Below are positions 1 to 5,085 of a stretch of 8,159 nucleotides of DNA, one piece after another (position 1 is the first letter of the stretch; every line of letters starts with the position of its first letter). The notes under the pieces are model-generated. The model made no database searches, had not been told where the DNA came from, and saw only the letters and a program-made list of their open reading frames with translations. The DNA is from Desulfobacterales bacterium (GTDB taxonomy: Bacteria; Desulfobacterota; Desulfobacteria; Desulfobacterales; UBA11574). A program made the translations under genes and the position numbers. The stretch covers positions 1 to 8,159 of the forward strand of contig JAAXQD010000111.1 of NCBI GenBank assembly GCA_012974475.1. The letters are read 5' to 3'.

Positions 1-9
1 ATTTATATG

Positions 10-35
10 TCGCAAACCCTTATCAAGGGGTGCGA
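10..35. other. Interrupted hairpin at left edge of window
   Basis: The outer stem TCGCA/TGCGA (10-14 with 31-35) and inner stem CCCTT/AAGGG (17-21 with 25-29) are separated by a small internal loop, with a 3-nt terminal loop. There is no T-run on either side, so it is not a convincing terminator. It may be the end of an element or gene outside the window; nothing in the sequence decides this. No open reading frame of note covers 1-259. Confidence 0.4.
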
Positions 36-114
36 AACCTGAGTACTTTATACCTAAAAAAGTCAGGTCTGGAATGATGCGGTGGCCAGTCAAAATATAC
101 TAACAAGTTGCACT

Positions 115-143
115 CTCCGAGGCGTAGACTCTACGAGCCGGAG
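115..143. repeat. Imperfect palindrome (REP-like hairpin)
   Basis: CTCC (115-118) pairs with GGAG (140-143), GG (121-122) with CC (138-139), and CGTAG (123-127) with CTACG (131-135), leaving a 3-nt loop and two 2-nt bulges. Its layout (a GGCGTA arm and a flanking CTCC/GGAG-like box) recalls the hairpin at 4903-4921, which also lies beyond a gene end. Probably an intergenic palindromic repeat; function unknown. Confidence 0.45.
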
Positions 144-155
144 GCCAGGGCGGGC

Positions 156-187
156 TTTAGGCACTTTAGATCACTTTAGACACTTTT
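156..187. repeat. TTTAGNNCAC tandem array, copy A
   Basis: Three head-to-tail units of 9, 10 and 9 nt (156-164, 165-174, 175-183), each TTTAG followed by two or three variable bases and CAC, ending in TTT. Positions 156-186 match 5048-5078 at 29 of 31 bases. Both copies lie just beyond the 3' end of a minus-strand gene (manC here, the helicase gene there). This looks like a dispersed, genome-specific intergenic repeat; whether it acts in RNA 3' ends is unknown. Confidence 0.75.
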
Positions 188-206
188 AACTTGTACGGCT
201 TTAAGT

Positions 207-226
207 AAAACAGCCCCTTCCAGGGG
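207..226 (-). terminator. Candidate rho-independent terminator of the rfbB-galE-manC operon
   Basis: On the minus strand CCCCT-GGA-AGGGG (214-226 in plus coordinates) forms a 5-bp G+C-rich stem with a 3-nt loop, followed by CTGTTTT. It lies about 35 bp past the manC stop codon and directly after a stronger hairpin at 237-255. The stem is short and the T-tract is broken by G, so this is a moderate call. Confidence 0.45.
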
Positions 227-236
227 TAACCTAAAG

Positions 237-255
237 CCGGGCCCATTGGACCCGG
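237..255 (-). terminator. Strong G+C-rich hairpin just after manC
   Basis: CCGGGTCC / GGGCCCGG on the minus strand gives an 8-bp stem (one G-T pair) with a 3-nt AAT loop, starting only 4 nt after the manC stop codon. It has no T-run of its own. It probably works together with the hairpin at 214-226, either in termination or in protecting the mRNA 3' end. Confidence 0.5.
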
Positions 256-259
256 ATAT

Positions 260-1618
260 TTATTGATGACTTTTTACCTTAACAATGACCAGCAAGTCCT
301 TCTCCGGGTTTTCCACAAGAACGCTCTGTTTTTCTGAAAGCACTACACACTCACCTTTTTTTAAGGTCCTGCTTTGATGATCGGTCGTGGTTTTAGCCAG
401 GCCTTTGGCGACCACCAGATGTTCAACCGTGGATGTATCGATTTTAATCGCAAGCTTTGAACCCGGATACAGTTCCACTTGAACGACACTGAAATCATCG
501 TTTTTTACCAGGGTTGTCGAGATTCCCCAGGGATGGTGTACTGTTCTATGGGTTTGATATTCGGTCCGACGGTCTTCTTTTAACTTCTCCACAATAGATT
601 TTACATCCTGGCTGGTTTCCATATCAGAAACAAAAACAGCGTCCGGCGTTTCCACGACAACCATGTTTTTTATTCCGCTGGTGGCAATCAGCCGCTCATG
701 TCCCATGATTAAACAGTTTTTGGTTTCTTTTGAAACAACGTCCCCGTCAACAACGTTCCCGTTGATATCCTTTGGAATAAAATCATAAAGAGACTTCCAT
801 GACCCGATATCGCTCCATCCAAAGTCCGACGGCAAAACAACGGCTTTGTCAGTTTTTTCCATCACTGCGTAATCTATGGAGATGTTCGGCAACCGCTCAT
901 ACGCTTTTTGAGACGGTGACGTTCCATGGAAAGGCAATTGTGTCATTTTTCTTAAAAGCTCGGGCTGGTGAACACGCAGCTCTTGAGCCATTACCGATGC
1001 TTTAAAGACAAACATGCCGCTATTCCAAAAGAAATTGCCGGCGTCCATATATTTCTTGGCGGTGTCCAAATCAGGCTTTTCAACGAATCTTTTTACGGAA
1101 AGGGCGCCATCCCCGACTTCGCCGGCGCCTTCGATGTATCCGTAGCCTGTTTCCGGATAATGGGGTCTGATGCCGAAGGTCACAATATATCCCATTTCTG
1201 CAACCTTTAGAGCGGACAGCAATTTTTCCTGAAATGCGTCCCGGTCACGGATGACATGGTCCGCAGGGAAAATGCACAGTACGGCATCATCTTCTTTTTT
1301 GAGAATATGAAGCATGGCCAACAGAATCGCCGGCGCGGTGTTTCGGCCGCAGGGTTCGGCAATGATTTTTTCATCGGCCGATATGTCCAGCGCTTCCATG
1401 TGCCGTGCAATCTCGTGGACATGTTCTTTTCCGCAGACAATCCGGATATTCTCCATGTCCAAAAAAGACGTCAGCCGTTTGACGGTGCTTTGGACCAGTG
1501 AATCTTTCCCGATGAATTTAACAAGCTGTTTGGGATGGCGTTCTCTCGATACGGGCCACAGCCGGGTGCCGGATCCGCCGGCCAATAGAACCGGATATAC
1601 ATTCGATAGTTTTTTCAT
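260..1618 (-). CDS. manC: Mannose-1-phosphate guanylyltransferase (GDP-mannose pyrophosphorylase) with degenerate isomerase half
   Basis: This enzyme joins GTP and mannose-1-phosphate to make GDP-mannose, the donor for mannose, fucose and rhamnose residues of surface polysaccharides; it is cytoplasmic. The N-terminal nucleotidyltransferase domain is intact: GGSGTRLWP (14-22) with HPKQL (28-32), PADHVI (118-123), FVEKP (178-182), NSGMF (199-203), SIDYAVMEK (247-255) and GWSDIGSW (267-274). The length (452 aa) is close to the usual bifunctional AlgA/ManC size (about 470-480). The C-terminal cupin domain is present (PWG 363-365, PGSKL 385-389), but the family signature QxHHHRxEHW reads KIDTSTVEHL at 392-401. 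The Gln and the His residues are gone and only E399-H400 remain, so phosphomannose isomerase activity is unlikely. The ATG overlaps the galE stop (ATGA) and has no Shine-Dalgarno sequence of its own, implying translational coupling. Last gene of the operon. Confidence 0.93.
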   Translation of the reverse strand: MKKLSNVYPVLLAGGSGTRLWPVSRERHPKQLVKFIGKDSLVQSTVKRLTSFLDMENIRIVCGKEHVHEIARHMEALDISADEKIIAEPCGRNTAPAILLAMLHILKKEDDAVLCIFPADHVIRDRDAFQEKLLSALKVAEMGYIVTFGIRPHYPETGYGYIEGAGEVGDGALSVKRFVEKPDLDTAKKYMDAGNFFWNSGMFVFKASVMAQELRVHQPELLRKMTQLPFHGTSPSQKAYERLPNISIDYAVMEKTDKAVVLPSDFGWSDIGSWKSLYDFIPKDINGNVVDGDVVSKETKNCLIMGHERLIATSGIKNMVVVETPDAVFVSDMETSQDVKSIVEKLKEDRRTEYQTHRTVHHPWGISTTLVKNDDFSVVQVELYPGSKLAIKIDTSTVEHLVVAKGLAKTTTDHQSRTLKKGECVVLSEKQSVLVENPEKDLLVIVKVKSHQ

Positions 1619-2613
1619 GGTCTAAATTTCGCTGTTGCGTCCTTCTGATGCCACCGCCAGGCGGTTTCGATGATCGTTTCCAGATTTTCAAACCGAGGCT
1701 TCCAGCCTAAGGATTGTTTTATTTTATCGGAGCCTGCAATCAGTGTTGCGGGATCACCCGGCCGTCTATCGGCTTCCATTGCGGGAATCGGCTTGCCGGT
1801 GACGTCTCTTGCCAGGTCGATAACTTCTTTGACCGAATAACCCCGGTTGTTTCCAAGATTATAAACAGCACTCTCTCCACCGTGCAAAAGATTTTCCAGT
1901 GCCAGCAAGTGTGCCTGGGTCAAATCGCTGACATGGATATAATCCCTTACACAGGTTCCATCAGGTGTGGGGTAGTTGGTACCATAAACCTTGATATTCT
2001 CGCGTCCACCGGATGCAACTTCCAGAATCAGAGGAATCAGGTGGGTTTCATGGGTGTGCATTTCACCGATGGTACCGGATTCATCCGCCCCCGACGCATT
2101 AAAATATCTCAGACTGATGGTTTTCAAGGCATAGGCGGAATCACAGTCCTGGAGCATCCTTTCCACGGCGAGCTTGCCGGCACCATAAGGGTTTGTGGGG
2201 TTGCATGGATGCGTCTCCGTAATGGGCACTTCAACCGGCTCTCCATAAACCGCAGCCGTAGAAGAAAAAATAAACCGTTTGATATCATGTCGAATCATTG
2301 CGCTCAAAAGCGTTGTGGTCGAGGCCATGTTGTTATGATAATACTTCAAAGGATTTTCCATGGATTCACCCACCAGCGAAAACGCAGCAAAATGCATGAC
2401 CGTTGAAATCCGGTGGCTTGAAAATAATCGATCCAGCAAATCCGCATCGCCGAGGCTGCCTTCCACAAAATCTCCTCCGGTCAGGAGTTCCCGGTGGCCG
2501 GTGGAAAGATCATCCAATACCATCACGTCGTACCCCGACCCGATCAGATCCTTGACCATGTGAGACCCGATATATCCGGCGCCGCCCACAACCAGAATTT
2601 TGTTTTTTTCCAT
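1615..2613 (-). CDS. galE: UDP-glucose 4-epimerase
   Basis: This enzyme interconverts UDP-glucose and UDP-galactose using tightly bound NAD, supplying UDP-galactose for polysaccharide synthesis. It is an extended short-chain dehydrogenase, 332 aa from the chosen ATG, normal for GalE. Visible features are the NAD-binding GGAGYIG (10-16), DDLSTGH (34-40), HFAAF (74-78), catalytic SST (117-119), NPYGAGK with Y143 and K147, RYFNASGA (169-176), the GalE-typical RDYIHVSDL (223-231), and RRPGDPA (283-289). I prefer the ATG at 2613 over the in-frame TTG at 2619: GGAG sits 8 nt before the ATG but only 2 nt before the TTG. The position matching E. coli GalE Tyr299 appears to be T290, a small residue. 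In GalE homologues small residues here go with acceptance of the N-acetylated substrates, so UDP-GlcNAc/GalNAc activity is possible (inference). Overlaps manC by 4 bp. Confidence 0.95.
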   Translation of the reverse strand: MEKNKILVVGGAGYIGSHMVKDLIGSGYDVMVLDDLSTGHRELLTGGDFVEGSLGDADLLDRLFSSHRISTVMHFAAFSLVGESMENPLKYYHNNMASTTTLLSAMIRHDIKRFIFSSTAAVYGEPVEVPITETHPCNPTNPYGAGKLAVERMLQDCDSAYALKTISLRYFNASGADESGTIGEMHTHETHLIPLILEVASGGRENIKVYGTNYPTPDGTCVRDYIHVSDLTQAHLLALENLLHGGESAVYNLGNNRGYSVKEVIDLARDVTGKPIPAMEADRRPGDPATLIAGSDKIKQSLGWKPRFENLETIIETAWRWHQKDATAKFRP

Positions 2614-2621
2614 TTTCAAGG

Positions 2622-2625
2622 CTCC
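2622..2625 (-). promoter_or_regulatory. Ribosome binding site of galE
   Basis: GGAG on the minus strand, 8 nt before the ATG at 2613. It decides the start against the TTG at 2619, which would leave only 2 nt of spacing. Confidence 0.7.
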
Positions 2626-2641
2626 AGAATAATCATGAAAA

Positions 2642-2734
2642 AGGGTCCAAGGATTCCAGGGTCCAAGGGGTTATTTTTCTATAGAATTCATCAGCGCTGT
2701 TCTTTTGCATTTTCACTCGAACCCTTGAATCCTC
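2642..2734. repeat. Intergenic inverted-repeat element between rfbB and galE
   Basis: The left side holds two direct copies of AGGGTCCAAGG (2642-2652 and 2658-2668, period 16 bp). The segment 2649-2665 is an imperfect inverted copy of 2718-2734 (13 of 17 positions pair), giving arms around a 52-bp A+T-rich core. The element nearly fills the 124-bp gap within what is otherwise a tight operon. Blocks of this GGATTCCAGGGTCCAAGG style recur between genes in Desulfobacterota as far as I recall; that attribution is unverified. It codes for nothing visible and could be a small non-autonomous mobile or REP-like element. Confidence 0.6.
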
Positions 2735-2737
2735 GCT

Positions 2738-3787
2738 TTAAGTATAATGGGTTTTAATCCAAGTCTGATATTCCCCGCTTATTACGCGCTCTACCCATCT
2801 GCGGTTGTCCATATACCATTTTATGGTCTCTCGAATTCCGGTTTCAAAAGAAGCTTCCGGGCGCCAGTTCAATTCCTGATTCAATTTAGTGAAATCAATG
2901 GCATATCTGCGATCATGCCCGGGCCGGTCTTTGACAAATTGGATCAGGTCTCTCCGGGACCGGTTGTCGTTCAACCGGTTTGTTTCATCCAAAATATCAC
3001 AGATCATCTCCACAAGTTTAATGTTCTCCATCTCACTGTTGCCCCCGACATTGTAGATCTCTCCGGTCTTTCCGGCCTTCATGATGATCCAGATGGCGGT
3101 GCAGTGATCTCTCACAAAAAGCCAATCCCTTACATTGAGACCATCTCCGTAAACCGGCAGGAACTTTCCTTCAAGGGCATTTAGAATCATCAGGGGGATG
3201 AGTTTTTCAGGAAACTGGTAGGGACCGTAATTGTTCGAACAATTGGAGATCGTCATTGGAAGACCGTAGGTCTTATGATATGCCCGCACCAGATGATCGG
3301 AAGACGCTTTGGAAGCGGAATATGGGCTGTTGGGCTTATACGGCGTTTCCTCGGTAAAATAGCCTTCCCTGCCCAAGCTTCCGTAGACTTCGTCCGTACT
3401 GATATGATGAAAACGGATAAGGTCTTTTAGCCGTGATCTGGCACACTCCAGAAGATTGAACGTCCCCATGATGTTGGTCTGAATAAAGGCATCCGGTTTT
3501 ACAATAGACCGGTCCACATGGGATTCAGCGGCAAAGTGACAAACGCTGTCGATTCGATATTCATCAAATATCCCGGCCATCTTGCCGGCATCGCATATGT
3601 TCGCTTTGATAAAAACATACCGTTCGGGAAAATCTTTTTCAATATCGGTCAGATTCTCCGGATTTCCGGCATAGGTCAAGTTGTCGACATTCACGATCCG
3701 TCCGGTAAAATCGGATTCCTTGAGCAGGTACCGGATGAAACATGTTCCGATAAACCCGCACCCGCCTGTAACCAGCAAGTTCTTCAT
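2738..3787 (-). CDS. rfbB: dTDP-glucose 4,6-dehydratase
   Basis: This enzyme converts dTDP-glucose to dTDP-4-keto-6-deoxyglucose with bound NAD, the second step towards dTDP-L-rhamnose and other dTDP-deoxysugars. It is an extended short-chain dehydrogenase of 349 aa, the usual RmlB length. Visible are the NAD motif TGGCGFIG (7-14), the adenosine-site region VDNLTYAGN (34-42), FAAESHVDRS (85-94), the dehydratase-specific STDEVYG (130-136, with the T-D-E catalytic triplet 131-133), PYSASK (155-160, Y156 and K160), NCSNNYGPYQFPEKLIPLMI (182-201), NVRDWLFV (218-225), and DRPGHDRRYAID (287-298). The start is the ATG at 3787, where the family N-terminus begins, with AAGGA 11 nt upstream (3799-3803). 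An in-frame ATG at 3832 would add a basic 15-residue extension and has no Shine-Dalgarno sequence. First gene of the minus-strand operon. No rfbA, rfbC or rfbD neighbour is present, so the final sugar cannot be told. Confidence 0.95.
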   Translation of the reverse strand: MKNLLVTGGCGFIGTCFIRYLLKESDFTGRIVNVDNLTYAGNPENLTDIEKDFPERYVFIKANICDAGKMAGIFDEYRIDSVCHFAAESHVDRSIVKPDAFIQTNIMGTFNLLECARSRLKDLIRFHHISTDEVYGSLGREGYFTEETPYKPNSPYSASKASSDHLVRAYHKTYGLPMTISNCSNNYGPYQFPEKLIPLMILNALEGKFLPVYGDGLNVRDWLFVRDHCTAIWIIMKAGKTGEIYNVGGNSEMENIKLVEMICDILDETNRLNDNRSRRDLIQFVKDRPGHDRRYAIDFTKLNQELNWRPEASFETGIRETIKWYMDNRRWVERVISGEYQTWIKTHYT

Positions 3788-3822
3788 AAGCTTACACGTC
3801 CTTTTCAATTTCTTTCTGAGAA

Positions 3823-3851
3823 ACAATACCATCGGGGTGAATTTTTTGCAA
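3823..3851 (-). promoter_or_regulatory. Candidate sigma-70-type promoter for rfbB operon
   Basis: On the minus strand, TTGCAA (3846-3851) and TATTGT (3823-3828) are separated by 17 bp; each matches 4 of 6 consensus positions. Transcription would begin near 3816, about 30 nt before the ATG at 3787. That would exclude the upstream ATG at 3832 as the start. Read by eye, so tentative. Confidence 0.3.
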
Positions 3852-3857
3852 AATAAT

Positions 3858-3887
3858 TTGACTCCTTTTAAGGGATCAAGATATAGA
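3858..3887 (+). promoter_or_regulatory. Candidate sigma-70-type promoter for xerD
   Basis: TTGACT (3858-3863, 5 of 6 consensus) and TATAGA (3882-3887, 4 of 6) are separated by 18 bp, giving a leader of about 45 nt before the xerD ATG. It lies back to back with, and slightly upstream of, the rfbB promoter candidate, so the two units would share a divergent control region. Confidence 0.4.
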
Positions 3888-3938
3888 CGAAATTACCGGC
3901 AAACGTGTGGTATCGAAATGACCTTATAACATAGACGG

Positions 3939-4841
3939 ATGAATATGTCTTCATTGGATATTCTTGCAGATCAATATTTAAACTACCTGGTTTTCGAAAA
4001 AGGGCTTTCCCAAAAAACCATTGAATCCTACAGCAGCGATTTGTCCAGACATCTCCGATTTCTCAGGCAAAAAAAAATCAAAAATATCGTCGATGTCGAC
4101 ACCTCGTTGGTATTAAAGCACCTGATCGCCTTGAGAGGCGCCGGCCTGGGATCGAGGTCATGTGCCAGACACCTGGTTGCGCTGAGAGGGTTTTACAGGT
4201 TCCTTGTCCAGGAGAAAGTGCTCGAGTACGACCCCGCCAGACTTATCGATCTTCCCAAAAGCGGACTTAAACTCCCGGATGTCCTTTCCGTTGCAGAGAT
4301 CGAACTTCTCTTAAACGTTCCGGATACCGACACCCACCTGGGAAAGAGGAATGCCGCCATGCTGGAACTTCTCTACGCTGCGGGCCTGAGGGTTTCAGAA
4401 CTTGTCAATCTGAATTTTCTCGATGTAAACCTCGAAGCCGGTTTTGCCCGGGTTCTGGGAAAAGGATCCAAAGAAAGAGTGGTGCCCTTTGGCATTCACG
4501 CAAAAAAGAAGGTCCAAGACTACATAAACGTTGCCAGACCGTTGCTTTTAAAAGACCGCGTAAGTCGCTATCTGTTTGTTGCCAGAGCCGGAAAACCCAT
4601 GACCCGGCAGGGTTTCTGGAAGCTTTTAAAACAATATGCACAACGGTCGGGGATCAAAAAAAAAATAACACCCCACAGTATCAGGCACTCCTTTGCCAGT
4701 CATCTTCTGGAAGGCGGTGCTGACTTGAGAACCGTCCAGGTGATGCTGGGCCATGTCGATATTTCTACCACCCAGATTTACACCCACGTCGCCCGGGAGC
4801 ATCTCAGGAAGATTCATGCCAAGTATCATCCGAGAGGATAG
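3939..4841 (+). CDS. xerD: Tyrosine recombinase XerD
   Basis: A site-specific recombinase that, with XerC, cuts and rejoins DNA at dif to resolve chromosome dimers under FtsK control. It is 300 aa, normal for Xer proteins. The N-terminal SAM-like core-binding domain covers about 8-95 and the catalytic domain about 115-295. All six active-site residues are visible: R151 (AGLRVSEL), K175 (GKGSKERVVP), H246 and R249 (HSIRH), H272 (LGHVDIS) and the nucleophile Y281 (TTQIYTHV). The ending YTHVAREHLRKIHAKYHPRG resembles XerD more than XerC. The start is uncertain by two residues: ATG at 3939, or ATG at 3945 with a weak GGA 5 nt upstream. The gene carries poly-A runs of 9 (4069-4077) and 10 (4656-4665). 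It is divergent from rfbB and convergent with the helicase gene. Nothing marks it as a phage or integron integrase, so a housekeeping role is most likely. Confidence 0.92.
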   Translation: MNMSSLDILADQYLNYLVFEKGLSQKTIESYSSDLSRHLRFLRQKKIKNIVDVDTSLVLKHLIALRGAGLGSRSCARHLVALRGFYRFLVQEKVLEYDPARLIDLPKSGLKLPDVLSVAEIELLLNVPDTDTHLGKRNAAMLELLYAAGLRVSELVNLNFLDVNLEAGFARVLGKGSKERVVPFGIHAKKKVQDYINVARPLLLKDRVSRYLFVARAGKPMTRQGFWKLLKQYAQRSGIKKKITPHSIRHSFASHLLEGGADLRTVQVMLGHVDISTTQIYTHVAREHLRKIHAKYHPRG

Positions 4842-4886
4842 TTTCCATCCATAAATGGCCCTTTTCCGCAATCTCTGCGTCAATCT

Positions 4887-4937
4887 GCGGAATTACTTGT
4901 GCGGCGTACCGCTTGTACGCCTCCGCGGAATTACTTG
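4887..4937. repeat. 13-bp direct repeat flanking a perfect hairpin
   Basis: GCGGAATTACTTG occurs at 4887-4899 and again exactly at 4925-4937. Between them lie 25 bp containing the perfect palindrome GGCGTAC-CGCTT-GTACGCC (4903-4921, 7-bp stem, 5-nt loop). The layout resembles a small palindromic insertion with a duplicated target, or a tandem duplication followed by divergence. The interval 4842-5085 otherwise holds only the repeats and hairpins listed here and no gene. Confidence 0.6.
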
Positions 4938-4962
4938 ATTTCCTTGACCTTGCGTAAAATTA

Positions 4963-4978
4963 CCAATTTCTGAATTGG
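4963..4978 (+). terminator. A+T-rich hairpin downstream of xerD (weak terminator candidate)
   Basis: CCAATT-TCTG-AATTGG forms a 6-bp stem with a 4-nt loop, 121 nt after the xerD stop, followed on the plus strand by AAACTTTATTTG. The stem is weak and the T-tract poor, so a role in xerD termination is only possible. No better terminator is visible nearer the gene. Confidence 0.22.
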
Positions 4979-5003
4979 AAACTTTATTTGCTTGAAAGTG
5001 ACT

Positions 5004-5028
5004 AAAAAATGATTTGCGCTGAAAGCGC
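5004..5028 (-). terminator. Candidate terminator of the helicase gene
   Basis: On the minus strand GCGCT-TTC-AGCGC (plus 5016-5028) forms a perfect 5-bp G+C-rich stem with a 3-nt loop. Six bases later comes a run of six T (plus 5004-5009). It lies 58 nt past the helicase stop codon. The stem also overlaps the 12-bp perfect palindrome GAAAGCGCTTTC (5021-5032). The gap before the T-run makes it less than ideal. Confidence 0.4.
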
Positions 5029-5038
5029 TTTCCTCAAC

Positions 5039-5078
5039 TTTAGGCATTTTAGGCATTTTAGCTCACTTTAGACACTTT
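5039..5078. repeat. TTTAGNNCAC tandem array, copy B
   Basis: Four units of 9, 9, 10 and 9 nt (5039-5047, 5048-5056, 5057-5066, 5067-5075) plus TTT; the first two are identical TTTAGGCAT. The last three units match copy A (156-186) at 29 of 31 bases, so the two copies differ mainly by one unit. An inverted single unit, AAAGTGACTAAA, lies at 4995-5006, so the array and the terminator hairpin may be parts of one larger fold-back element (about 4995-5078). It begins 8 nt beyond the helicase stop codon. Confidence 0.75.
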
Positions 5079-5085
5079 GTATTTT

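Noticed and set aside
1..259. A structured RNA gene or riboswitch downstream of manC
   Set aside because: The hairpins do not match any riboswitch or tRNA layout I know; they are better read as terminators and intergenic repeats.
1714..2406. 230-aa plus-strand open frame
   Set aside because: It lies wholly antisense to galE, whose motifs are intact; the translation is Cys/Ile-rich with no recognisable domain and no ribosome binding site. A shadow frame.
2614..2619. TTG start for galE
   Set aside because: GGAG would be only 2 nt upstream; the ATG at 2613 has 8-nt spacing and fits the family N-terminus.
3788..3832. N-terminal extension of rfbB from the ATG at 3832
   Set aside because: The added 15 residues are not part of the RmlB fold, there is no Shine-Dalgarno sequence before 3832, and the likely promoter lies across it.
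3939..4841. xerD as a phage, transposon or integron integrase
   Set aside because: Length, domain order and the C-terminal sequence fit host XerD. No attachment site, excisionase or cargo genes are visible, and no integron-specific insertion is seen.
4842..5085. A dif site or CRISPR array in the repeat-rich interval
   Set aside because: No sequence resembling the dif half-sites was seen, and the repeats are 9-10 nt contiguous units without spacers.
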